A DNA stretch of 64,000 bases from Humitalea sp050632385 (GTDB taxonomy: Bacteria > Pseudomonadota > Alphaproteobacteria > Acetobacterales > Acetobacteraceae), in NCBI RefSeq assembly GCF_050632385.1, contig NZ_CP192599.1, forward strand, positions 5,704,001-5,768,000, given 5' to 3'. The position numbers and the translations under genes are program-made. The notes beneath the pieces were generated by a model. The model had not been told where the DNA came from. It worked only from the letters and a program-made list of their open reading frames with translations, and made no database searches. Below are positions 16,940 to 24,607 of the stretch, piece after piece. Position 1 is the first letter of the stretch, and the number at the start of each line of letters is the position of its first letter.

Positions 16940-17516
16940 AGGCCAGCCGGTCCTGTCCCCAAAAGATCTCGTCGCCGATGACGAAGCTCGGGGCGCCGAA
17001 GACGTTGCGCGCCAGGGCGGCCTGGCTATCGGCCATGCGCATCGCGGCCCAGCGGGGGTCCGCACCCAGCGCCAGCACGGCCGGTGCATCCAGCCCGCAT
17101 CCCGCGATCAAGTCACCCAGGCAGGCCGGGTCGGCGGGGTTGCGTTGGTCTTCCCACAGCGCCTTCAGCACGGCATGCGCCAGGGCCACCGCCGGCGCCT
17201 GGCCGATGGTCTCCCGCACGGCGATGACGCAGGAGGTGGTCAGCGCCTCGCTTGCCGGAAAATGTGCGGGTTCCAGATGGATCGGGATGCCCAGCTCGTC
17301 GCGCCAGCGGCGCAATTCCATCATCCGGTAGGCCTGGCGCTGCGGTGAGCGCTTGGGCAGGGGCAGGCCGCCGGATGCGGCGAAGATCGTGCCGAAATCC
17401 ACCGGCCAGATATGCAGGCTGGCGCCGTGACGGGCCGTCATCTCGACGATTCGCGCAGCCCCCAGATGCGTCCAGGGGGAATTCAGCGAGACGTAGTAAT
17501 CGACCCGCAGCGCCAC
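16911..17516 (-). CDS. 2-hydroxychromene-2-carboxylate isomerase-like protein (DsbA/GST-kappa fold)
   Basis: A 201-residue thioredoxin-fold protein of the HCCA isomerase family, which uses glutathione to isomerise ring-cleavage products in naphthalene-type degradation. The N-terminal VDYYVSLNSPWTHLGAARI carries the family's active-site Ser in place of the DsbA CXXC, and the C-terminal VFGAPSFVIGDEIFWGQDRL is the typical GSH-side loop. The start is GTG at 17516, which directly follows the TAA of a 55-residue ORF. It overlaps the FAD dehydrogenase start. The trio may act together on an aromatic or polycyclic substrate, which is inference from neighbours. Confidence 0.87.
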   Translation of the reverse strand: MALRVDYYVSLNSPWTHLGAARIVEMTARHGASLHIWPVDFGTIFAASGGLPLPKRSPQRQAYRMMELRRWRDELGIPIHLEPAHFPASEALTTSCVIAVRETIGQAPAVALAHAVLKALWEDQRNPADPACLGDLIAGCGLDAPAVLALGADPRWAAMRMADSQAALARNVFGAPSFVIGDEIFWGQDRLAFVEKRLAQG

Positions 17517-17684
17517 TTAGGCGCCGGGCTCACGCGGCGGGGCAGCGGCCTGGTCCTGCGGCTGCTCGGCGGCGGCGCTGTCCTCGATGGCCTGCTCGGC
17601 CTTTTTCTGCGCCTTGACCTTGGCCTTCTCGGCCTTGATCCGCTCGCGTTCCTGGCGTTCAAAATTATAGTTCGGTTTACGCAT
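17517..17684 (-). CDS. Small charged hypothetical protein (55 aa)
   Basis: A 55-residue ORF with ATG at 17684 and TAA abutting the next gene's GTG. It begins MRKPNYNFERQER, continues with a Lys/Ala/Glu-rich helix (RIKAEKAKVKAQKKAEQ) and ends in an Ala/Pro/Gln tail. The first residues and the basic helix resemble short hypothetical proteins common in alphaproteobacteria. I know no function for these. Being directly joined to the HCCA isomerase gene, it is likely the first cistron of that operon. Confidence 0.6.
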   Translation of the reverse strand: MRKPNYNFERQERERIKAEKAKVKAQKKAEQAIEDSAAAEQPQDQAAAPPREPGA

Positions 17685-17748
17685 GGCCCGACTTCTTCTT
17701 CATGCTCTGCGGGTCGTCGAAACGGCCCAAATCATGGCGTAGAGGCTG

Positions 17749-17775
17749 GCCGGGCAGGGAAAAACCCCGCCCGGC
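17749..17775 (-). terminator. Terminator of the cold-shock gene
   Basis: The arms GCCGGGCAGGG (17749-17759) and CCCCGCCCGGC (17765-17775) pair with one mismatch around AAAAA, which reads as UUUUU in the loop on the minus strand. It lies 15 bases past the cold-shock gene stop. The stem is strong but lacks a trailing U tract. Confidence 0.55.
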
Positions 17776-17790
17776 AAAGCCCGTCGCACC

Positions 17791-18468
17791 TCAGACGTTG
17801 GCGACGGAGGCCGCTTCCGGCCCCTTCTTGCCCTGCACGACGCGGACCGAGACGATCTGGCCTTCGGCCAGCGCCGCGACGCCGCTGCGTTCCAGGGCCG
17901 TGGCATGGACGAACACATCCTTGCCGCCGCCATCCGGCGTCACGAAGCCAAAGCCCTTCTCGGGGCTGTACCACTTCACCGTGGCGCGCATCTCCTCGCC
18001 ATCGGTGGGCAGCGGCGCGGCGCGGCGCATTTCCGGCCGCGGGCCGCGCGGCCCGGCACCGGGACCGGCGCCGAAGGATGACGGGGCAGGGGGCACGCCC
18101 TCGGCGTCGATGATCTCGACGACCTCGGTCACCTGCAGGCCCTTCTGGCCCGGACCCACGCGCACCGACAGGACGGCGCCCGGGTTCACGATCTTGGCAC
18201 CGGCGCGTTCCAGGGCGCTGGCGTGCAGGAATGCATCGCCGCCACCGCCGGACACTTCGACGAAGCCAAAGCCCTTTTCAGGGTTGAACCACTTCACCAC
18301 GGCCTTGACCTCGGGGCCGGTGGCGAAGACCGACGGCGATGCCCGGCGTGCCGGGGCGTCGCTGAACGACGGCGGTGGCGGTGCCCAACCCACGTCGGAC
18401 GGACCATCATCGTCAAAACCACCCCTGCCGCGGGACCTGCGGGCACGCCCGCCTCCGTTGCTCGCCAT
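17791..18468 (-). CDS. Tandem cold-shock domain protein
   Basis: A 225-residue protein with two cold-shock (OB-fold) domains that bind single-stranded RNA and DNA. Domain 1 is near residues 53-115 (VKWFNPEKGFGFVEV, AFLHASALERAG) and domain 2 near 158-225 (VKWYSPEKGFGFVTP, VFVHATALERSG); each keeps the RNP1 (GFGFV) and RNP2 aromatic residues. The N-terminus is Arg/Gly-rich (GRARRSRGRGG), resembling a disordered RNA-binding tail, and a Gly/Pro-rich linker joins the domains. Such double-domain proteins are typical of alphaproteobacteria. A long gene-free region upstream could hold a structured cold-responsive leader. Confidence 0.93.
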   Translation of the reverse strand: MASNGGGRARRSRGRGGFDDDGPSDVGWAPPPPSFSDAPARRASPSVFATGPEVKAVVKWFNPEKGFGFVEVSGGGGDAFLHASALERAGAKIVNPGAVLSVRVGPGQKGLQVTEVVEIIDAEGVPPAPSSFGAGPGAGPRGPRPEMRRAAPLPTDGEEMRATVKWYSPEKGFGFVTPDGGGKDVFVHATALERSGVAALAEGQIVSVRVVQGKKGPEAASVANV

Positions 18469-18930
18469 GTCCTAAGCCTTGTCCATCTCTCTTGCGGTTC
18501 GACCGGGGCGACCGGTCTTGGAACAGACGCCCGACCTCGGGCAGCCCCACACCACATCAAGGCCGATATACGGCCAAGCGGGGGGTCCGCAACAGGGCCA
18601 TCTCGCAAGGAAGGGGTGGGATTCGTACCGGCGGTCGAAGATCGGACGCATTCGCTGCGCTTTTGGGGCAAGCCGGCGGGGCGAATTGCACGTTGAACGA
18701 AACATTCTCACGCCACGCGCGGCGTGTTCAACGGTCCGCGCGACAGGTTTGCACGCGCCACGCGCGACATTTGCCTCCGCCACGCGCGCGATTCATTTTC
18801 GTCCGTGGGCGCCGGCGGCATCGGTTCGCGGCCCACACACACGATTTGCGCGGGTCTGACGCGCATCGCCACCCCTGACATCCGAACACGACTGGTCTAA
18901 AGGGGGGTCCATTGTGAAGGAGATCGCTGC
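18469..18930. other. Gene-free 462 bp region between cold-shock and HU genes, with direct repeats
   Basis: No coding frame in this gap resembles a known protein. It must hold the divergent promoters of the cold-shock gene (left) and the HU gene (right). The sequence CGCCACGCGCG occurs three times, at 18711-18721, 18756-18766 and 18778-18788, with start-to-start spacings of 45 and 22 bases, close to four and two DNA turns. This could be a phased binding site. I see no tRNA or recognised riboswitch. Confidence 0.4.
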
Positions 18931-19242
18931 GTGTCGAAGAAGTTCCTGACCGACGTCATCGTCGCGTCCACCGAAATGCCGGCTGTGGCCGCCAACCGCC
19001 TTGCCGCTGAAATCATCGCCGCGATCAAGACCCAGATCATCGAAACCGGCCGCTTCACGCTGCCCGATTTCGGCGCCTTCGCGGTGCGTGAGACCCCGAA
19101 GCGCACCGCGCTGAACCCGCGCACGGGCGAAAAGGTCCAGGTCAAGGCCGGCGCCACCGTGCGCTTCAAGGTCAGCCCGTCGCTGAAGGAAGCGGTTTTC
19201 GCGGGCGTTAAGAAGGCCAAGCGTAAGTCCGCAAAGGGCTGA
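18931..19242 (+). CDS. HU/IHF-family DNA-binding protein
   Basis: A 103-residue histone-like protein. The HU fold is seen in the N-terminal helices (AANRLAAEIIAAIKTQI), the beta saddle (GRFTLPDFGAFAV) and the DNA-intercalating arm (KRTALNPRTGEKVQV with Arg-Asn-Pro). It then has a Lys/Ala-rich basic tail, VKKAKRKSAKG, longer than in standard HU of about 90 residues. The start is GTG at 18931 with AAGGAG eight bases upstream. It probably shapes the nucleoid; neighbouring genes give no more specific role. Confidence 0.92.
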   Translation: MSKKFLTDVIVASTEMPAVAANRLAAEIIAAIKTQIIETGRFTLPDFGAFAVRETPKRTALNPRTGEKVQVKAGATVRFKVSPSLKEAVFAGVKKAKRKSAKG

Positions 19243-19260
19243 GCAAAAAGAACCGGTCGC

Positions 19261-19306
19261 GGGGCGCAAGCCCCCGACCCGTAGGGGCCGGCACCTCCGC
19301 CGGCCC
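19261..19306 (+). terminator. Two tandem hairpins after the HU gene
   Basis: GGGGC/GCCCC (19261-19265 and 19270-19274, loop GCAA) is followed by GGGCCGGC/GCCGGCCC (19285-19292 and 19299-19306, loop ACCTCC), both perfectly paired. Neither has a T tract, so they may be a Rho-assisted terminator or a processing site ahead of the next gene. Confidence 0.4.
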
Positions 19307-19326
19307 AGGATCATCAGAAGGGACGC

Positions 19327-19725
19327 ATGGGCGCTTTCAAACCCGACACATTCGCCGATCGGCAAGCCACCGCCGCCAAGGCCAAGCAGGCCATTCTGGA
19401 GCGCTTCCGCGCCCGCCCGGGTCCCGATGACCCGGTGGTGAAGGAACGACAGGCCGCCGCCCTGGCGATCGCCGAGGCCCGCAAGCAGCGTGAGGCTGAG
19501 CGTGCCGAAGCCCGCCGCGTCGAAGAAGCCCGCAAGGCCGCAGAAAAGCTGGAACGCGCCGCCCAGCAGGCCGCGCGCGAAGCCGAACAGGCCGCCCTGG
19601 AAGCCGAACAGGCCGCCCGCGCGATCACCTGGGCCGCCGAGAAAAAAGCCCGTTCGCTGGCCCTGGCCGCCGAGCAGAAGGCCGCCCGCGACGCCCGCTA
19701 CGCGGCCCGCAAGGCGCGCAAGTAG
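19327..19725 (+). CDS. DUF6481 family protein
   Basis: A 132-residue, almost entirely helical protein. The N-terminus FKPDTFADRQATAAKAKQAILERFRARPGP matches the DUF6481 pattern (given here in shorter parts: FADRQATAAKAKQAI and LERFRARPGP). It continues into a long Ala/Glu/Lys/Arg helix with AEQAA-type heptads that may form a coiled coil, and ends ARYAARKARK. The function of the family is unknown. It lies 84 bases after the HU gene and is followed by repeat copy B. The ATG at 19327 has AGAAGG just upstream. Confidence 0.8.
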   Translation: MGAFKPDTFADRQATAAKAKQAILERFRARPGPDDPVVKERQAAALAIAEARKQREAERAEARRVEEARKAAEKLERAAQQAAREAEQAALEAEQAARAITWAAEKKARSLALAAEQKAARDARYAARKARK

Positions 19726-19737
19726 GGCGGGATCGGA

Positions 19738-19839
19738 GCGTGATGGCCGTAGGCGCGAATGCGCCGTAGGGCTGAATCACGCGACAAAACAACAAGCTAG
19801 ACCGCGATGCGTGAGCGAATGCGAACGCATCGCGCTCTA
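19738..19839. repeat. Two-hairpin dispersed repeat, copy B (convergent intergenic)
   Basis: Hairpin 1 has an outer stem GCGTGAT/ATCACGC (19738-19744 and 19776-19782) enclosing GGCGC/GCGCC (19752-19756 and 19761-19765). Hairpin 2 has arms 19800-19811 and 19826-19837 with one mismatch and the loop TGAGCGAATGCGAA. The same order, linker (CAACA-GCT-GACCG) and loop occur in copy A at 3139-3224 on the other strand. The right arm contains the stop codon of the minus-strand gene at 19837. Confidence 0.78.
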
Positions 19840-21252
19840 GCGCAACTCCGCGTGATCGCGGTGCAATAGCGCGTCCCAGTCCTGCGCCTGCTGGTCGAGG
19901 AAAATGCGCCGCTTCACGCCTTCGACCAGGCGTGGGGCCGCGTATTTCATCCCGCTGATCGATGTCGTGATCGGCCCCAGGCTGAGGCTGGCATTGCCGG
20001 TGATCGTCAGCACCCGGTCCAGCCACGGCGCCGCCGCGGGATCGCGCGGCATGAAGGCGCCAAAGCGATCAAGGTATGGCTGCCGCCCCATCCCCGCATC
20101 CGCTTCGGGCGGCGTGTAGCGATCGTGCCAGCGCGCCGCGTGACGGCCGATCTCATGGTATTCCGGGCGCCGGTCGAGGTCGGAGAAAAACCCCGTCGCC
20201 ACCACCAGATGATCGAAGGCCAGGCGCCGGCCGCCGCCCTCCACCACGATCTCATCCCCCGTCCAGGTGACCTTGTCCCAAGGGAAACCTTCCGCGATCG
20301 CAAAGCCTGGCAGCGCCATCGCGGTGTCGTAGGTCGGCTGCGGCGGCGGTTGGCCCAAGGTCCGCAGGTGGCGGATGATCGCCCATTTCGCGTCATCCGG
20401 CAGATCGACGTAGTGGCCGAGGTATCCCGCCGTCTCCATCCAGCGCCGCGGATTGTCGCGCGGCAGGGCGCCGCGCCGCACGCAGACCGTGGCACCGGCC
20501 GCCCCCGCCCGAAGCGCCGAGATGCCGACATCGAACGCCGTCGCGCCGGCGCCCTGGATGCCGACCCGCGCCCCGGCCAACACGTCCAGGTCGAACACAT
20601 CATTGGCGTGATGCAGTCGCCCAGGCGGCACGGCGGCGACCAGATCGGCGGGCAGGCCATGGCCCCCGCCGCCCATCGGCCCCGTCGCCAACACCACAGT
20701 CTTGGCGAATTTTTGGCGCGGGCCGTCAGGGGTGGAAAAACCCAGGCGCATCAGGCGAGCATCCGAGGTCGGCATGACCGACACCAGGGTCCAGCCGTTC
20801 CGCACGGGCAAATCCAGCACGTGGCGATACCAGTTCAGGTAATCCATCCAGGCCGTGCGCGGCACGCGGTCGATCGCGTCCCACCCCGCCGCGCCATGCA
20901 GCGCCTCCCAATAGGCCTGGAACGACAGCGCGCCGATGCCCAGGTCAGGGCCGGTCAGGTATTTGGGCGTCCGCAAACCGGCCATGCGGGCAAAGGTGAC
21001 CCAGGGGCCTTCCTGCCCCGCGGCGGCGGCATCGAAAACCTCGATGCGCTGCACCTGTTCCCGCCGCAGGCCGGCGGCGACGCATAAGCCATACTGCCCG
21101 GCACCGATGATGGCGCAATCCAGCGCCTCCGACCCATCGGGCGCCATGACCGGCTGCACCCAAGGGGCGGCGGGATAGGCCAGCAGCCCGAGGTCGCGGG
21201 CGACCTGCGCCTCCAGCGCGGCAAGAGTATTTTGGGGGGGAAGGGCATCCAT
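19837..21252 (-). CDS. FAD/NAD(P)-binding oxidoreductase (flavin monooxygenase-like)
   Basis: A 471-residue protein with a first dinucleotide fold, DCAIIGAGQYGLCVAAGL (near residue 45), and a second, ARVGIQGAGATAFDVG (near 230), which is the two-domain layout of flavin-containing monooxygenases and related lysine or ornithine hydroxylase-like enzymes. LVVATGFF and TPKYL fit this group. The FMO signature FXGXXXHXXXY is not evident, so it may be an FAD-NAD(P) oxidoreductase of another subtype. Its stop codon lies within repeat copy B. It is followed upstream on the same strand by an MBL hydrolase 20 bases away. Confidence 0.82.
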   Translation of the reverse strand: MDALPPQNTLAALEAQVARDLGLLAYPAAPWVQPVMAPDGSEALDCAIIGAGQYGLCVAAGLRREQVQRIEVFDAAAAGQEGPWVTFARMAGLRTPKYLTGPDLGIGALSFQAYWEALHGAAGWDAIDRVPRTAWMDYLNWYRHVLDLPVRNGWTLVSVMPTSDARLMRLGFSTPDGPRQKFAKTVVLATGPMGGGGHGLPADLVAAVPPGRLHHANDVFDLDVLAGARVGIQGAGATAFDVGISALRAGAAGATVCVRRGALPRDNPRRWMETAGYLGHYVDLPDDAKWAIIRHLRTLGQPPPQPTYDTAMALPGFAIAEGFPWDKVTWTGDEIVVEGGGRRLAFDHLVVATGFFSDLDRRPEYHEIGRHAARWHDRYTPPEADAGMGRQPYLDRFGAFMPRDPAAAPWLDRVLTITGNASLSLGPITTSISGMKYAAPRLVEGVKRRIFLDQQAQDWDALLHRDHAELR

Positions 21253-21272
21253 GCCGGATGGGCAGGCAAGCC

Positions 21273-22076
21273 CTATGCCAGCACGGGCGCCAGATGCAGT
21301 TGCAGCACTTCCCGCGCGCTGCCGGGCAACTCCGGGAAGCGGTCGCGCACCAGCGGGTCGTGGCCCGGAATCACCAGCGTATCGTCACCCCCAGCCAGGG
21401 CGCGGGCGCGGCGCCAGCCCTGCACCATGGCGCCCAGGTCGAACACGATCGGAAAGGGATTCTGGCGTTCCATATTGCCAAAATAGTGGCTGGCGTCGCC
21501 GGCGATCACCAGCGGCCCGCGCGCGGTCCGGATGCGGACCATCTGCAATCCGTCCGAATGGCCGCCGATTCCGTGCAACGTCACACCAGGCGCGACCTCA
21601 CCCTGCCCATCGTGGAAGCAGACGCGGTCGGCATAGACGGCGCGCACCATGCGGATGACGTCCTCCACCTCGAACGGCGCGCGGATGCAGGTGCCGCACA
21701 TGTGCCGGCCCGTGGCGAAAGCCATTTCCCGGTCCTGCAGGTGAAAGGTCGCGTTGGGGAACAGGTCCAAATTGCCGGCGTGGTCGTAGTGCAGATGCGT
21801 GATGATGACGTCGCGCACGGTGGCGGGATCGGTGCCGACGGCGCGCAGGCAGTCATCCACCGGCCGCAGGATCGTCCGGCCACGGCGTTCGGCGGTGGCG
21901 GCGTCGAAGCCGGTGTCCACCACGATCTCCCGCCCATCCGGCCCGCGCAGCAGCCAGACAAAATAATCCATCGGCATGGCGTCATGCGCATCGGCGACCG
22001 GCATCAGGAAATTGGCCTGCGCCTGCCGTTCGTGATGCGCGTAGCGCAGCGCGAAGACCTGCCAGGCGTCAGCCAC
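21273..22076 (-). CDS. N-acyl-homoserine-lactonase-like MBL-fold hydrolase
   Basis: A 267-residue cytoplasmic metallo-beta-lactamase-fold protein with no signal peptide. The zinc motif is THLHYDHAGN, the hallmark HXHXDH of AHL lactonases and related enzymes. Further zinc residues are GHSDG and AGDASHY, and the C-terminal PGHDP also fits. The enzyme could hydrolyse a lactone, including quorum-sensing signals, but many such homologues act on other lactones. The start at 22076 overlaps the end of the dehydrogenase gene by eight bases, so it is in the same operon. Confidence 0.88.
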   Translation of the reverse strand: MADAWQVFALRYAHHERQAQANFLMPVADAHDAMPMDYFVWLLRGPDGREIVVDTGFDAATAERRGRTILRPVDDCLRAVGTDPATVRDVIITHLHYDHAGNLDLFPNATFHLQDREMAFATGRHMCGTCIRAPFEVEDVIRMVRAVYADRVCFHDGQGEVAPGVTLHGIGGHSDGLQMVRIRTARGPLVIAGDASHYFGNMERQNPFPIVFDLGAMVQGWRRARALAGGDDTLVIPGHDPLVRDRFPELPGSAREVLQLHLAPVLA

Positions 22077-22971
22077 GCCGGTTCACCTGGGGCGAGGCGA
22101 GTTCGGTGCCCGCCAGATGTTCCGACAGCCTCGCCACGGCCGTATGGTCCTGGCCCGGACCGAGGCTGGTTGCCGCCGCCGCCCACATCTCCCGGCACAG
22201 GGCCGCGAAAGGCGCGGGCGTGCCCGTCTCACGCCCGAGTTGCATCGCGATGGTCAGATCCTTGACCATCAGATCCAGGCCGAAGCCGGAATCGAAGCCG
22301 CGTGACAGCACGAATTGGCGAAACTTCTTCTGGCTGCTGTTGGTCATGCCGGTGCTGCTGTTCAGCACATCGACCATCAGCGCGGGGTCCAGGCCGAAGC
22401 GCTGGCCCATCAACAGCGCCTCGATCCCGATCAGGTAGCCCGCGGCGCTGACCAGGTTGTTCAGCGCCTTCATCGCCTGTCCCGCGCCGACGGGGCCGAC
22501 GCGGGTGATGGTGGTGCCCATCGCGCGCAGCACGGGATCGACGCGGTCCAGCGCGGATTCCTCGCCGCCCGCCATGATCGCCAATTCGCCGGTGACGGCG
22601 CGGGCGACGCCGCCCGACACCGGCGCATCGACCATCGCGATGCCCAGGCCCGCGAGATCGGCCGCGATGGCCTGCGTCGCCGAAGGCTGGCCTGACGACA
22701 TCTCGATCACCACCATCCCCGGCCGCAGCGACGCGCGCAGCCCGGCGATGACCTCGGCCACCTGGGTGCTGGTCGGCAGGATGGTGACGATGGCATCGGC
22801 GTCGGCGATGTCCTGGTCGCTGCCGCCCACCTCGGCGACGAATTTTTGCGCGCGGCCCGGGACCGCGTCGCTGACCGCGACGGCAAAGCCCGCGCCCACC
22901 AGCCGCGCCGCCATGGGCCAGCCCATGTTGCCGATGCCGATGAAACCGATGCTGCGGATGGGATGGCTCAT
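22069..22971 (-). CDS. 3-hydroxyisobutyrate/beta-hydroxyacid dehydrogenase family NAD-binding protein
   Basis: A 300-residue beta-hydroxyacid dehydrogenase. The N-terminal Rossmann motif is IGFIGIGNMGWPMA, the substrate signature DAPVSGGVARA lies near residue 120, and the catalytic Lys sits in GAGQAMKALNNLV near 170. These mark the family of 3-hydroxyisobutyrate, tartronate semialdehyde and related dehydrogenases. The ATG at 22971 overlaps the Bug receptor stop (TGATG), so translation is coupled. With that receptor and the downstream lactonase it may form a module taking up and oxidising a small hydroxy-acid or its lactone. Confidence 0.92.
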   Translation of the reverse strand: MSHPIRSIGFIGIGNMGWPMAARLVGAGFAVAVSDAVPGRAQKFVAEVGGSDQDIADADAIVTILPTSTQVAEVIAGLRASLRPGMVVIEMSSGQPSATQAIAADLAGLGIAMVDAPVSGGVARAVTGELAIMAGGEESALDRVDPVLRAMGTTITRVGPVGAGQAMKALNNLVSAAGYLIGIEALLMGQRFGLDPALMVDVLNSSTGMTNSSQKKFRQFVLSRGFDSGFGLDLMVKDLTIAMQLGRETGTPAPFAALCREMWAAAATSLGPGQDHTAVARLSEHLAGTELASPQVNRRG

Positions 22972-23945
22972 CAATCGGCCCTGACCTGGTTGTCCCGCAC
23001 GACCTTGCCCCAGATCGCTATCTGTTCGTCCAGGAACACGCGCAACCCGTCGGGCGTGCCGAGCACCAGGCTGGCTTGCTGGGTGTCCTCCATCACCCGC
23101 CGGATGCGCGGTTCGTTGAAGGTTTCGAGCAGGGCGGCGTGGAAGCGCGCGACCACCGGGGCCGGCGTCCCGGTGGGGGCGAAGATGCCCCACCAGGCGA
23201 CGGCTTCCAGCGCCGGCAGGCCGGATTCGGCGACGGTCGGCGTATCGGCCAGCCCGGGCAGCCGGGTCGGCCCCAATTGCACCAGCGGCCGCAGAGTGCC
23301 GCCCGCGATATGCGGGGCAATCAGCGCGGCACTGCCGATCATGCAGTCGATATGCCCCGCCACCGCGTCATTCACGGCCAGCCCGCCGCCGCGGTACGGC
23401 AGGTGCGTCATCTTCACCCCGGCCCGGTCGGTCATCAGGATCATCGCCAGATGGCCATTCGTGCCATTGCCGGTCGATCCATAGCTGACCGCATCCGGCC
23501 GCGCCCGCGCCGCCGCCAGCACATCCTGGATGTTGCGATAGGGCTTGGCCGTCTGCGTCGCGATCACATAGGGCGCGCCGCCGATCAGCATCACCGGGTC
23601 CAGGTCCCGCGTCAGGTTGAACGGCAGGTTGGGCAGCAGCGCCGGCAGGGTCGCATGGCTGTCGAAGGTCAGCAGCCAGCTCTGCCCATCAGGCCGCGCC
23701 TTGGCCACCGCATCGGTGCCGATGGAGCCTGCCGCGCCGGTGCGGTTTTCCACCACGATCGGCACGCCCAGCCGGGTTTGCAGCCCACCGGCCGCGAGCC
23801 TTGCCACCGCATCGGTGGACCCGCCGGGCGCGAAGGGCACCACGATCCGCACCGGGCCATTGGGCCAGGCCCCCTGGGCGCGCACGGCCGGGGCGGCCAG
23901 GAGCGGTAGCGCGGCCAGCGCCGCGCGGCGGGAAAAACGCATCAT
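22971..23945 (-). CDS. Bug/TctC-family substrate-binding protein
   Basis: A 324-residue periplasmic receptor with a twin-Arg-containing signal (FSRRAALAALPLLAAPAVRAQ). Bug motifs are VRIVVPFAPGGSTD, VVENRTGAAGSIG, VSYGSTGNGTNGHLA and HLPYRGGGLAVND. It starts at 23945 after GGAGGAAAC. It is the first gene of an operon followed by the hydroxyacid dehydrogenase, the lactonase-like protein and the flavin oxidoreductase, all on the minus strand and mostly overlapping. It has no TctA/B partner nearby and probably shares a membrane complex encoded elsewhere. Confidence 0.92.
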   Translation of the reverse strand: MMRFSRRAALAALPLLAAPAVRAQGAWPNGPVRIVVPFAPGGSTDAVARLAAGGLQTRLGVPIVVENRTGAAGSIGTDAVAKARPDGQSWLLTFDSHATLPALLPNLPFNLTRDLDPVMLIGGAPYVIATQTAKPYRNIQDVLAAARARPDAVSYGSTGNGTNGHLAMILMTDRAGVKMTHLPYRGGGLAVNDAVAGHIDCMIGSAALIAPHIAGGTLRPLVQLGPTRLPGLADTPTVAESGLPALEAVAWWGIFAPTGTPAPVVARFHAALLETFNEPRIRRVMEDTQQASLVLGTPDGLRVFLDEQIAIWGKVVRDNQVRAD

Positions 23946-23982
23946 GTTTCCTCCTGCGCGGCCGTCTTATGCGGCCGCTGCG

Positions 23983-24597
23983 TCAGTGGTTATCAGCAAG
24001 GCGGCGAAAGATCACCGACAGGTTGTTGGCGGGCATCGGTTCGACCGCGGGCGGCCCAAAGCCGTTCTCGGCCGCCACGGCCGCGACCGCCTCCAGGTCG
24101 CGCACGCCCCAGGCCGGGTTGCGGTCGCGCAGATCCTGGTCGAAGGCCGCGTTGCTCGGCGCGGTATGGGCGCCGTCGCGGCGGAACGGGCCGTAGAGGA
24201 TCAGCGGCGCGCCTGCCTCCAGCACCGATGCCGCCCCCTTCATCAGCCCCAGGGTCGCGGCCCAGGGGGCGATGTGGATCATGTTGATGCAGACCACCGC
24301 ATCGGCCGCGGCGACGGGCCAGGGCTGGGCCGAGGCATCCAGCGCCAGCGCCTCCCGCACATTCGGTGCGCTGGCGGCCCAGGCATCGATGCTGGCCCGC
24401 GCATCGGCCTCCGCATCGGTTGGCTGGAAGACGATGCCGGGGCCGAGATTCTGGGCAAAGTGCAGCGCGTGTTCGCCCGAGCCACTGGCGATCTCCAGCA
24501 CCAGCCCGCGCGGCGGCAGGTGCCGGCGCAGCACCTCCAGGATGGCTTCGCGGTTGCGGGCGGCGGCGGGCGCGAAGCGGCGGAGGTCGCCAATCAC
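23983..24597 (-). CDS. DUF938 SAM-dependent methyltransferase-like protein
   Basis: A 204-residue class I methyltransferase-fold protein of the DUF938 (METTL26-like) family. The N-terminal RFAPAAARNREAILEVL precedes the SAM-binding LVLEIASGSGEHALHFA; then come FQPTDAEADA, VCINMIHIAPW and LYGPFRRDGAHTAPSN, all conserved in this family. The substrate is unknown in bacteria. It starts at 24597 and lies 37 bases before the Bug operon start on the same strand. The next gene upstream ends 10 bases before it, so it likely belongs to the operon that starts at the FMN dehydrogenase. Confidence 0.88.
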   Translation of the reverse strand: MIGDLRRFAPAAARNREAILEVLRRHLPPRGLVLEIASGSGEHALHFAQNLGPGIVFQPTDAEADARASIDAWAASAPNVREALALDASAQPWPVAAADAVVCINMIHIAPWAATLGLMKGAASVLEAGAPLILYGPFRRDGAHTAPSNAAFDQDLRDRNPAWGVRDLEAVAAVAAENGFGPPAVEPMPANNLSVIFRRLADNH

Positions 24598-24607
24598 GTC
24601 CTATGGG

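Noticed and set aside
13802..16981. A 1059-codon open frame on the plus strand
   Set aside because: It lies antisense to the glycosyltransferase end, prfB and the FAD dehydrogenase, which have clear motifs. Its translation is rich in Arg, Gly, Ala and Gln with no domain, typical of an open antisense frame in GC-rich DNA.
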